A DNA stretch of 64,000 nt from Zasmidium citrigriseum (lineage: Eukaryota > Ascomycota > Dothideomycetes > Mycosphaerellales > Mycosphaerellaceae): assembly GCA_002786025.1 (NCBI GenBank), contig NHNW01000004.1:124001-188000 (forward strand), read 5' to 3'. Both the position numbers and the translations under genes were made by a program. Below, piece after piece: positions 1 to 9,647 of the stretch. A model generated the notes under the pieces. The model did no database searches and had not been told where the DNA came from. It saw only the letters and a program-made list of their open reading frames with translations. Position 1 is the first letter of the stretch. Each line of letters starts with the position of its first letter.

Positions 1-848
1 CGAGAATCGTCAACATGGCAGCTCCCATAGTGACGATGACGGTGGTGGAAGCCAGGTGACTGCTTGCAGGGTGGTCGCATGCGAGCACGCGAGGTTGTGT
101 CGGCCAGTTGCAGCGCTTGGATAGCGATAGCGTAGTGCCGGGCCTCCACTACGCATCGGTTGGCTTCTTCCCTCACCAAGAAAGTGTCGAGAAAGAGGGG
201 AGCCAAGGGTTTCGATGCAAGATAATGAGCGGTAGAGTTCGGGCCACGGCTGAAGAAGACAATAGCTCAGGAACAAGATTGCAGTAGCGGTGAGCTTGAA
301 GCACGTCAAGACACTGCAAGATAGCAAAAGCACCTGTGACTCCTGCCAAATTTGGACTGGCGTCCAAGTTGGATGAACCGGATCGACATTGTTCCAGTTT
401 GGTCCCGCCTCCACATTTTCCGTGCCTCGAAGCCGAGCACAAGAATCGATGGTCGACAAGCGGTATCACTTTCGCTGAAGAACGCTGTATGCCCTGAGTC
501 GCGTTGTGGCCTTCGTGTGCAACAAATCCTCCTAGGGTCGCAAATGTAGTGCAGCGTTAATAGGCTTCTTTGACTGGAGAGTAGCAGCACATGCTCACAT
601 GCCCGCATACAAGGTGGCTTGACTAGATTGGGGAGGTGTCAGTGGTTCGGCAGTAGTCGATGAAATGGTGTAGCACTGAATAATAGAAACCCACTCACAC
701 ATGAAGCGAACATCATGGCCGAGACGGAACAAGTGGATTCGCGGGATTTGCGTGTTCGCTGAAGCTTTGGACAGTCGCGCATTGGTCTGCATCGCAGCGT
801 GGTAACTGCAAGGTCTTGAAGCTTGATGTGATTGATATCCTGCAAATA
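1..848. other. No supported gene (left edge)
   Basis: Open frames exist on both strands, the longest about 150 codons on the minus strand. None shows a recognisable domain, none starts convincingly at ATG, and composition does not favour any of them. The 3' part is probably the transcript tail of the AlkB-like gene to the right. I see no tRNA, repeat or transposon end here. Confidence 0.5.
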
Positions 849-1814
849 TTAGCCCTTCCACAAGGCCATCTCGCGCTGCTCGGCATTCCATTTATACGCC
901 TCCCCGCTCCCGACATTGTACTTATAATAGTTCTCCGTGCCACCCCTCACCATTGCTCTTCTGAGAGTGATGTTGATCCTCCCTTTGTCGGCATCTCCAG
1001 ACTTTCGTTTTGGAATGCTATGAAGCCAATTACTTTGGGTCTTGCCTTTCATCAAGATCATGTCTCCAGAAGATAGCGGTAGTTTGGTGGGCTTCGTCTC
1101 AGAATCGTGTTTAGATGCCGTAGGTTTGTGTTTGAGAAGAAAGTCTCGTTTCGCTCCCAACGAGAAGGATGCAATAGCTGGGTCTGTACCCAGAAACCGC
1201 TCATCATCGCTGTGGTACGAGATGCTGTCGTTTCCATCGGCATAGTAGTTGACAAGAGCAAAGTTGAACTGACAGCCTGTCGCATTTTGGGTGAGTTCTC
1301 TGAGTACTTCCAAGCATTGTGGAATCGGTCGTGGCTGGCAACTGTAGGTCCCTTTCTTAACAGGCTTACCATTAGCCGCGTCGACAATAACCCCAGTCTC
1401 ATCAAAGCGTAACGTCTCGTCGAGACCAAAGACTGACGTCCAGCGGGGTGTATTGATCTGTGTCTCTGTCGGTCCACGCTTGATCGTGTACTTCACACGG
1501 TAAAAGAAGAGCTCGCGTCGAAGAAACTCGAAGAGGTCGCCTTGTATATCCCTTGGGATGTATGGGGAGAAGTAGAGCAAGTCCAGGTCGGGCTGATCGT
1601 TGATTACGCGTCCATCCGAAGCTGGTACAAAATTGAGCATCTCTCGAATACTTGGTGGTAGATGTGGCAGCGAGAAAGGATATGTAGAATGGCTCGAGAC
1701 TGCTTGACCCGAGACATTGGGAGGATGGTCATGTTCTTGATCTTCTGCAGGTCTCGATTTTTTGTTGGCAGGTGCACCGAAGAAGCTGTCCAGCGTGCGG
1801 TTCCTCTTCGACAT
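849..1814 (-). CDS. AlkB-like 2OG-Fe(II) dioxygenase (ALKBH2/3 type DNA repair)
   Basis: A single-exon protein of 321 aa. It should oxidatively demethylate alkylated bases in nuclear DNA using Fe(II), 2-oxoglutarate and O2. The 2OG-FeII_Oxy core spans roughly residues 75-290. Iron ligands are H201 and D203 (in NDSISYHSDDE) and H265 (WLHSIPKR). The 2-oxoglutarate-binding arginines are R279 and R285 in the RINITLR motif. This arrangement, with the YY...SYHSDDE stretch, is that of the ALKBH2/ALKBH3 branch. The N-terminus (residues 5-12, NRTLDSFF) has the spacing of a PCNA-interacting PIP box with N in place of Q, followed by basic residues. The gene is transcribed divergently from RPS6, 261 bp away. 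Family assignment is firm; substrate choice within the family is inference. Confidence 0.93.
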   Translation of the reverse strand: MSKRNRTLDSFFGAPANKKSRPAEDQEHDHPPNVSGQAVSSHSTYPFSLPHLPPSIREMLNFVPASDGRVINDQPDLDLLYFSPYIPRDIQGDLFEFLRRELFFYRVKYTIKRGPTETQINTPRWTSVFGLDETLRFDETGVIVDAANGKPVKKGTYSCQPRPIPQCLEVLRELTQNATGCQFNFALVNYYADGNDSISYHSDDERFLGTDPAIASFSLGAKRDFLLKHKPTASKHDSETKPTKLPLSSGDMILMKGKTQSNWLHSIPKRKSGDADKGRINITLRRAMVRGGTENYYKYNVGSGEAYKWNAEQREMALWKG

Positions 1815-1913
1815 GGTGCTGTTGTCCCAGAGATCTAGTCAAGTGTAAATTGATGAATGACGACAAGAAGGAAGCTGGAGAAACGAAACGCGCCTTGGAT
1901 GGACCAGCGCCAA

Positions 1914-1923
1914 GTCACGTGAT
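1914..1923. promoter_or_regulatory. CACGTG palindrome in the AlkB/RPS6 divergent promoter
   Basis: The sequence GTCACGTGAT matches the RTCACRTG consensus bound in yeast by the bHLH protein Cbf1 (also Tye7/Pho4-type E-boxes). It lies about 100 bp upstream of the AlkB-like start and about 150 bp upstream of the RPS6 start, so it could serve either gene. The match is direct; its use here is inference. Confidence 0.4.
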
Positions 1924-2075
1924 GCGTGCTTGGCGCGGGAGCAGCCGTCCCCACGAGCTTGAGAGAAATCGGTTTTCTGAAGTTCGAGCTTGCTTCGTCT
2001 CCAGCAGCAGCACGCCGCGCCCACCGCCCACCGACAACACCACCCCCGCGAGCCTCTTGACAGCATCGAGTCAAG

Positions 2076-2962
2076 ATGAAGCTCAACATCTCCTACCCGG
2101 CCAACGGCTCGCAGAAGCTGATCGAGATCGAAGATGAGCGCAAGCTGCGCGTCTTCATGGACCGCCGCATGGGCCAGGAAGTGCCTGGCGACAGCGTCGG
2201 CGACGAGTTCAAGGGCTACATCTTCAGAATCACCGGCGGCAACGACAAGCAGGGCTTCCCGATGAAGCAGGGTGTCATGCACCCAACCCGTGTCCGCCTC
2301 CTCCTCTCCGACGGCCACAGCTGCTACCGCCCACGCCGCACCGGTGAGCGCAAGAGAAAGTCTGTCCGTGGCTGCATCGTCGCCATGGACTTGGCCGTCC
2401 TCGCTCTGTCCATTGTCAAGCAGGGCGAGCAGGACATCCCAGGCCTCACCGATACCGTACACCCCAAGCGCTTGGGTCCAAAGCGTGCGACCAAGATTCG
2501 CCGCTTCTTCGGTCTCAGCAAGGAAGACGATGTGAGTGCTCATTCCCCGATGAGGCTCTATTTCCTCTTCGCCAACCCAGCATTGAGTGCGGGTTGAGTC
2601 TGAGACCAACATTTGCTAACATGCATTGTGTCGTAGGTCCGCAAGTTCGTCATCCGTCGTGAGGTCCAGCCCAAGGAGGGCAAGGAGAACGCGAAGCCAT
2701 ACACCAAGGCTCCTCGCATCCAGCGTCTGGTCACTCCTCAGCGTCTCCAGCACAAGCGCCACCGCATCGCACTCAAGCGCCGCCGGGCGGAAGCCTCCAA
2801 GGATGCTGCCGTAAGTCAGAACCCAATGGCAACAAGATATCAGAACCCACACTAACCACCTCCTAGAACGAGTACGCTCAGATCCTCTCCAAGCGTGTCA
2901 GCGAGGAGAAGGCCAAGCAGGCCGAGATGAGGAAGAGACGTGCCTCCAGCATGCGCAAGTAG
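2076..2962 (+). CDS. RPS6: 40S ribosomal protein S6 (eS6)
   Basis: Three exons (introns 2532-2636 and 2811-2866) encode a 241-aa protein, close to the usual fungal eS6 length of about 236-240. It begins [14 protein letters not shown] and carries the highly conserved [13 protein letters not shown] and [27 protein letters not shown] segments. The C-terminus ends RRASSMRK, keeping the RRxSS sites that AGC kinases (S6 kinase/Ypk3 type) phosphorylate in other eukaryotes. It is a structural protein of the small ribosomal subunit. Both introns have GTGAGT/GTAAGT donors and CTAAC branch sites. The start is fixed by the universally conserved MKLNI N-terminus. Confidence 0.98.
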
Positions 2963-3407
2963 GCGTATCTTCCGACACGGCGCTCAGGGACGATTCACGT
3001 AGGGTCTGCGAAAAAGGGATGCTTCTATGTGTCATGCTCGACACAGCAAAGGCGCTGCATTCTGAGTTAGATGGGCGGCGTTGGTAGCATCTGAGTAGCA
3101 GGCAGTATTTCCAGAGCGGCACGAAAGCTGCTCCGAATGAACCACAGCGAGATCGTCCTTCCTACATGTGCAATCCTCTCAGCTCACCGATTCGCTGCCC
3201 ACTCTCTCACCCATTGGCATATGTTTTTGCAACTTCCGCGTTTACCTCGATGGCCTTGCTGTCGCTACCGTGATTGGCTTAGCCTCGGCTGGAACCGGCA
3301 AGCTTTTACACATGTCACACCTCTGGACGACTTTTAATGCTGCACTTCCACCATGACTGCGCCGCTTCCTACCACCAACCCTCACCCTCCCTCACCGTCG
3401 CCTCACC
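2963..3407. other. Intergenic RPS6-PRPS, no gene seen
   Basis: About 445 bp between two plus-strand housekeeping genes. It holds the RPS6 3' region and the PRPP synthetase promoter/5' leader, which is C/T-rich just before the ATG. I see no convincing ORF or repeat. Confidence 0.6.
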
Positions 3408-4532
3408 ATGGCTTCCAACAGCATCAAGCTGTTGACGGGCAACTCCCACAGTCACCTCGCGAAGCTGGTGGCTGACCGGTGCGATATCTTGGTTTCACAT
3501 GCGAATAATGTCGGCGGGCACTAATTAGGCCTTAGACTCGGAATTGAGCTGGCCAAGATTATGGTCCTGCAGTACTCCAACAACGAATCCAGCATATCGA
3601 TAGGCGAATCAGTGCGCGACGAAGATGGTACATACGAGAGGGCAATTGCGACTGCATGACAATATCTAACGCGAACCAGTCTTCATTCTCCAATCGACCG
3701 AGCCCGGCAACATCAACGACCATATCATGGAGCTCCTCATCCTAATCAACGCCTGTCGAACGGCCTCCGCACGGCGAATCACCGCAGTGCTCCCCAACTT
3801 CCCATATGCCAGACAGGATAAGAAGGATAAGAGTAGGGCTCCTATCACGGCGAAGCTGATGGCCAACATGTTGCAGACGGCAGGCTGCAACCACGTCATC
3901 ACCATGGACCTACACGCAAGTCAAATTCAGGGCTTCTTCAACGTGCCCGTGGACAACCTATACGCGGAGCCCTCGACGCTGAGGTGGATCAGAGAGAATC
4001 TGAATGTGAAGGACTGCGTGATTGTCTCGCCTGATGCAGGTGGAGCGAAGAGAGCGACGAGCATAGCGGATGGTCTGGATCTGGGCTTTGCGCTCATTCA
4101 CAAGGAACGTGCGAGACCGAATGAAGTCTCGCGCATGACTCTCGTCGGAGACGTCAAGGGCAAGATCGCGATTATCGTGGACGACATGGCAGATACTTGC
4201 GGCACGCTGGTGAAGGCTGCAGACGTGGTCATGGACCACGGTGCAAGCGAGGCCATTGCGATAGTAACACACGGCATCCTCAGCGGCAACGCAATTGAGA
4301 AGCTGAACGGCAGCCGTTTGAGAAAGCTGGTCGTCACCAACACCGTACCACATGAGGAGAAGAAGAAGCTCTGTGATCGGATAGAAACGATCGACATCAG
4401 CCCTACGGTGAGTATCCTTCATATGGAGAAGCCCACAATAAGCTAACAGTCTACCAGCTCGCCGAGGCGTGCCGGAGAACGCATAACGGAGAAAGCGTCT
4501 CCTTCCTCTTCAAGCATGCCCCACTGGACTAG
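3408..4532 (+). CDS. Ribose-phosphate pyrophosphokinase (PRPP synthetase)
   Basis: Four exons (introns 3479-3535, 3628-3679, 4408-4457) give a 321-aa protein, the normal length for a class I PRPP synthetase. It transfers pyrophosphate from ATP to ribose-5-phosphate to make PRPP for purine, pyrimidine, histidine, tryptophan and NAD synthesis. Visible features are the N-terminal [15 protein letters not shown], the catalytic flexible loop [12 protein letters not shown] (99-110), the Mg/ATP motif [11 protein letters not shown] (from 131), and the PRPP-binding signature [11 protein letters not shown] (221-231). It lacks the long insertion of yeast Prs1/Prs5 types, so it resembles the Prs2/3/4 class. 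All phases join cleanly and the last exon encodes the conserved [12 protein letters not shown] tail. Confidence 0.95.
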
Positions 4533-4765
4533 GAGCCATGCCCCTGACTTGATCATTACGAGCTATGATTGGAAGCACCTAACAAAATATCCCTTTGCCA
4601 CACAAGCACGGGCAGGCGTAAGAAGGCGTATCCTAGAGAAAGGGACACGGTGAGGGTTTGGAGAGGTCAGAAAATCGATTTTGCTCTGCTGTCATAGCTT
4701 ACGGGGCTGCATGAACAGGTGTAACAGCACACCGAGCAGCCACTGTACAATTGCAACGATACCTA

Positions 4766-7123
4766 TCACACGCCCTTAGCCTTCTCAACCGTTCCTACGA
4801 TCCCCTTGGCCCAGGAGAATTTACCGGCATTGTTTCCATAGCTGCCCGGTGCGAGCTTCCCTTCCTTATCGTACCAGCAGCCATCGTGCTTGACCCGGCC
4901 GTAGGCGGCGGTGTTCTGGTTCCGTTCGATGCCCTCTCTCCAGTGCTTGCACACGGTGGGCGAGTCGATCATAACGTTGACTTCCTGGCTATGGAACCAA
5001 GACTGCGTATCTTGATTCCCTGAGCCTTGGATAGCAACAGCTTCTGCTCAAACATCAGCAAACCGTCAACCCCCGTTCCACGGACTCTGCAACTCACCAT
5101 CAACAATCATCAACTTAATATGACAACTCCTCTGCTTAAAACTATTACAAATCGGCCGGTCCTGATCCGCCGCCACATAAAAGAACACGTTCAACAACCC
5201 CTTCTCGTCCTCCTCCAACTGATCGTAAAGATACTTGGCATTCATCTCGTTCGTTCCGCCCTGGCCGGGTAAGAGCTCTCCGCCGTCGTTGTAGCCCAGA
5301 CAGACGTAGTATGTTACGGGGATTCCGCGTTTTACGGCGGAGATAAGGGCGGGCAGGAGGGGTTTTGCGTTGAGATCGGGCGTTTGGATGAAGATTGATT
5401 TGGTGGCGTTGCGGATTAGGGAGAGGAAGGCTTCGTTTTGGGGGACGAACTAGACGAAGAGTTGGAAGTCAGTCGGTATCCCAGAGATATGATGGCTTCT
5501 AGTCGTTGGGAATACGTACGACGGATTCGTTGGTCACGTTCGCATATGGTTTGCGTGAACACATGGCCATTGGCACAAGATCGGTCTGCGGCGCGGGGAT
5601 AAAGGGGAAGAAATGGAGGTCTGCGGTCTTCTCCGGTGCGGTGGCTTTGACGTCCAAGCCTGTTGGTTTATTCAGGTGATGTGCCACTGCATCGTTGTAC
5701 TTATCTCCAGCTGCTGGTGTGAGGACGCAGCGCATGCGTTCGATCTCAGCGGCGATGGTGTCGTCGTATTGGGGCGCATTGGGCATGTGTTCAGGGAGAG
5801 AGAGCGTTGTTGGTTTCTCTGGGAGGCGAAAGGAGCCGTCGTTTTCGAAGAGGTCGATGAAGGTCTTTTCTTGCCAGGTTGGGGGTTTCGAGGTAGATGC
5901 TGGGGTTGTTCGGCAGGGAAGGGATGGTTTGAGTTCGTTGTGCCATGAGACCTGGGTGCTGTTAGTCGGTTGTCCCCTCCTTCTTCCGCTCAAACTGAAA
6001 GATTGCCTCTCTCCACGAGAGCCCGCGACTCTAAGCTATTGGAGGGATTGTTACAACCTGAGCCCTTCTCGAGAAAGTTGGGGATTGTTAGAGGCATCTT
6101 CCACTTTGACCGGAATACCGAGGGTAGAGGGGGAGGCAAGGGATTTGACTTACGATGAACGTTTCCCAAAGACTGTCGACGATAGGTCCCTCCAGGTGTG
6201 TCATCATCTCCAAGTTATCGTTATCTTGAATGTTGTTGCTGGAGACCGTAGCAATTTGTCGATCCACGATCATGAACTTGCAGTGGAATGTTCCCAGCGG
6301 TGGTCGATGGAAGTTGACAATCGCCAAGTCTAGATTCGGGACATCCTCAGGAGGCGGAAGTCCAACACCGGCAGACTGCCATGCTTTTGGACCGACGTCT
6401 TGGTGGTTGTTCAGGAACTACAAGTCAATCAGCAACCCATCAACCCCTTACCCATGGTCAACCTCTTACCTGCTTCAAAGCCCCCCGATCATACATCAAC
6501 TTAACAACAACCCTCTCCCCTCTCTCCCCTGCCCTCTTACTCAACTCCACAAGCGCATCATTGACAAACGTACTCGCCCCACTCTTCTTCCAAAAATTCG
6601 TCGCCAGACAAACCTCCTTCTTCGCCCTAACAATCAAATTCGACATGTGTCGCATCTGATCATTCAGCGGTCCGATGATTGTGAGAGGGACACATCCTGT
6701 ATTTCCACATAAAGGCGGCGAGACGCAGTTGGCAAGAGCATCACGGTCGAGACATTGGAGGATATCGTGGAATGCATGCAGGAAGAGATCGCTAGGTTTC
6801 GTGTCGCCGAAGTTGCCGCATTTGCGTGCCCATTCCAGGGCGCTTGTTTTGGTCGTTCCTCTCTCTTCGGGAGCGCGAGTTGTTATGGTAGCGAGGTGCT
6901 ATATAAGGAGTCAATCAAAAACACCCTCATGTTGAGATCGATCGATCAAACTCACATGAGATCCATACAAATCCTGAGCAATGTCCCCTGGCGACTTCGA
7001 CGGATTTCTCGCATACACTGAGCTCACCGTCTCTGTCCCAGTACAGAGTTGTTCAATCTTGTTCAAATCCCCAGCCATTTTTCCAGCAACACCACCCCGG
7101 ACGACCACTTTACCCGAAGACAA
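4766..7123 (-). CDS. Phospholipase D-like protein with two HxK motifs
   Basis: Six exons (introns 5044-5097, 5450-5519, 5952-6153, 6418-6469, 6899-6955), reconstructed from splice signals with all phases consistent, give about 640 aa. Two phospholipase-D catalytic half-sites are present: HCKFMIVD (H244, K246, D251) and HIKLMIVD (H541, K543, D548). Each is followed by a G/S-rich SSNN or GSGN stretch, as in active members of the superfamily. The family hydrolyses or transfers phosphodiester bonds; whether the substrate is a phospholipid, cardiolipin or nucleic acid cannot be read from the sequence. No PX/PH domains are present, so it is not the canonical Spo14-type PLD. The start could also be the in-frame ATG at 7078. 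Intron 5952-6153 is unusually long (202 nt) and contains a dispersed repeat. Confidence 0.85.
5976..6122 (-). repeat. 147-bp dispersed repeat, copy A (inside a PLD intron)
   Basis: Read on the minus strand, this segment aligns without gaps to 25167-25313 on the plus strand, with about 127 of 147 positions identical by my hand count. It fills most of the 202-nt intron 5952-6153, leaving 31 nt at the donor side and 24 nt at the acceptor side. It contains a short hairpin (CTCTCGTGGAGAG) and a TTCTCGAGAA palindrome. No TIR or target duplication was seen. The placement resembles introner-like elements known from Dothideomycetes, but the other copy lacks obvious splice ends. Confidence 0.85.
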
Positions 7124-7484
7124 AGCTCAAATAAAGCCCAATACCAAGCTTTCTTGGCAGACGATTGCCAAGAGATGCAGGTGAATTCGTAAGCTCGTCA
7201 GCTCTTCAGTCAGACACAAGTAAAAAGGCACACGACCAAGTTGTCTTCTCAAGATCTTTCGTCGACAATATACATACCATGCTAAACAAACACTGACGTA
7301 ACCACGTACGCGTTTCCGCCCGGCAAAAGCAGGCTTCCTTCGCAAATGGCTCAGGTCGTTAAAGTTGCCGGCCCAGACCAGACGGTCCCAGGGTCTGGGG
7401 TGACGACTGGCGTTCCAAACGGGAGCTTCGTCAATAAGCGCGGGTCCTTCTTAGTCGCGCGCTCGACTCTTGCCTTGAATGTCG
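7124..7484. other. Intergenic PLD-SDR, no gene seen
   Basis: About 360 bp between the 5' end of the PLD-like gene and the 3' end of the short-chain dehydrogenase, both on the minus strand. It therefore holds the PLD promoter and the dehydrogenase terminator. Short open frames have no recognisable content. Confidence 0.55.
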
Positions 7485-8743
7485 TTATTGTTGCGACTTC
7501 AATGACGAGAGAAGATGATCCACTTCTGGAATGTCTTTGCGGAGGGCATTTCTGACGTTTTCCCAGACTTTCTCTTGGAGGATCTCGTTTTCGGGCCCGA
7601 TGAGCGTTGGTGCTGGGCTACGAATACGGTCAGTTTCCCGGAGAGAGTGTTCAAGTATTGACAAAGACTCACTCTTTGATCTGTCCATGTTGGAAGAATC
7701 GACCGTGGCCTTTGCCTCTAAGTTCAATGGCACCAACATACGTCCTCGCACCTTGTTCCGTGGGCTTCATCAATAGATGATAGAACACCTTCTGGAACAC
7801 CTGCAGAGCGAAAGGCAGATCACCTCTCGCGAGCTCAGACTTGGTCGCACCAGGACAAATTGTAACGATTTCGACGTTGGCTTTCTCGACCGGACCCAAT
7901 TGCTTGATCAGCCCGGTCTGCACGAATTGGAGAAAGAGCTTCGAGATGCTGTACTGAACGAGCCCATCGAACTTTGCTGGCTCATTGTATACTTCGAGGG
8001 GAGAGTCTGCTTTGCGAGCTTCGTCTTTGACGGCGACTTGGGTGTGGTTGCCAGAGCTGACAAGTTCCAGGACGGGCGTGAAGTTCGCTGTCTTGCCGGC
8101 CTGAAGCTTCGGTAAGAGCAAGATAGCCAACAAGGCTGTTGAGATGGTATTGACCTGAAAGTCCTCGCAGTCAGCATGCTTCACTCATCCTTCACTCATC
8201 CCTCACTCATCCTTTACTTATTCCTCACTCGTCCTTTGCTTGTCCCTCACTCATCCTTTACCTATCCCTCACTCATCCTTCACTTATCCTTCACTCATCC
8301 TTCACTCATCTAAGATATAGAAAACATACCTGCAACGTCCCCTCCCACCCATACACTCCCCTCTCAAACCCCATATTCGCAACCCCAGCATTCAAACAAG
8401 CAACCTCCAAATGCTCCAACTCCATACCCGCTCTCTCCCCAAACGCCCTCACACTCCCATAGTTCATCATATCCAAGTGCCAAACCTCCACAGCGCCCTT
8501 CCTCCCCGTCCTGGCCTCAATAGCTTGCTTCGCATCCTCTCCTTTCTTGAGACTCCTCACGCCAAGGATGACTTTTTCCGCGCCGAGAGCGACGAACTTG
8601 ACGGCTGCTTCGAAGCCAACGCCGACGTTGCTGCCTGTGACGATGATGTTTTTGCCACTGAGATCGGGCTTTGGGTCTGGAGTTGGCGAAAGACGGTCGT
8701 GGATGATGGCAGCGAGCCAGGGAAGGCCGCCAATGCCTGACAT
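7485..8743 (-). CDS. Short-chain dehydrogenase/reductase (SDR)
   Basis: Three exons (introns 7618-7672 and 8155-8329) give 342 aa. The Rossmann cofactor motif TGSNVGVG starts at T36, the NAG-like motif is LNAGVAN, the catalytic serine region is LVSSGNH (about 171-172), and the active-site YSISK gives Y206 and K210. This is a classical-type SDR that should oxidise or reduce a carbonyl/alcohol with NAD(P)(H). R58 and nearby basic residues after the second strand hint at NADPH, but that is weak. The start at 8743 (MSGIGGLPW) fits related fungal SDRs better than an in-frame ATG 35 codons upstream. Intron 8155-8329 is 175 nt because it carries an 11-bp tandem array. Substrate unknown. Confidence 0.88.
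8180..8311 (+). repeat. 11-bp minisatellite, 12 units, within an SDR intron
   Basis: Twelve consecutive 11-bp units, consensus TTCACTCATCC on the plus strand, fill three quarters of the intron 8155-8329. Variant units are TTTACTTATTC, TTTGCTTGTCC and TTTACCTATCC. The array is exactly periodic (132 bp) with no frame-changing indels between units. The donor and acceptor lie outside it. Confidence 0.93.
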
Positions 8744-9647
8744 GTTGAGGTCCTTAAGGAAGCTATTCCTGAAAGAGGTCAAAGAGCCACAGAGACGAAC
8801 GCAAACAGGTAGCAGAACCAGTTTCGATGATGAATGTGGCAAAATCACCTACCATTCCAGCTAGCAATTCCACACTCATATACACCACCACCATCTCCGC
8901 CAATGCCAACGTGGCTGCAGTTGCCTGCCCATCAGTCATCAAGCGAGACAGCTGGAGTAGCGAATGAATCGTTTTTGCGAAAGTATGATTGGCAATGCGT
9001 GGTGGAGTCGTGAAAGACAAGACACGGAAAGAGCTTGCCCAAGACGTCCGCTCCCGCTTCGAAAACTTGGGCAGGAGCGAATGGCTTGACAGCTCGGTCG
9101 AATGCATTCCTCCGTGGGCGGTGTTCGATGCTCTTTGAAGGAAAAAAGATCGGGACAGATATCAGCTGCCCGATCGAGCCAAAATGCGAGAAGTCGTGAA
9201 AAGTGTCGATCCTCAAAAAATAGCCACACCTCAATGATGCAATTTAATCGTCGTTGGGGTATCTATTGTTACAACTGGGTGCAATCAATCAATCATAGCT
9301 CGCAGGTCTCTCCTAGCGAACATCGGTTCATGTGGGTATCCAAAGCCAAATTTGGGGCAATCCATCAAAGCAGTCGAGAAAGCAAAGAGCGGGGCCAAAG
9401 ACGTTTTCCGCCCAGCCTCAGCCTCAAACACCGTGTTTCCTTCGAAGAATGCAGGTCATAAATTCATCAAGTCTTTCCCAGCCGTTGCTGTCAGACGATC
9501 CAGTCGTCAACCTCTGCTACCGCCTGTCCTGGAACGAGTTCTCCGGTGGCGAATCGCCCTCTCACCGGATGAGCTGCGGCCATCGCAGTTGTCGTTGTAT
9601 GTGTCGACAGGTGCAGGCAATGGCGGTCCGAGAGAGTTGAGGTACCC
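8744..9647. other. Intergenic SDR-DUF7514, no gene seen
   Basis: About 900 bp between two minus-strand genes, holding the SDR promoter and the 3' region of the DUF7514 gene. Several short overlapping frames are present on both strands, but none has recognisable motifs or consistent codon bias. Confidence 0.5.

Noticed and set aside
10..459. Minus-strand open frame of about 149 codons at the left edge
   Set aside because: No recognisable domain, no convincing ATG start, cysteine/tryptophan-rich chance-like composition and competing frames on both strands.
1839..2612. 257-codon minus-strand frame overlapping RPS6
   Set aside because: Antisense shadow of the highly biased RPS6 coding sequence; RPS6 is certain on the plus strand.
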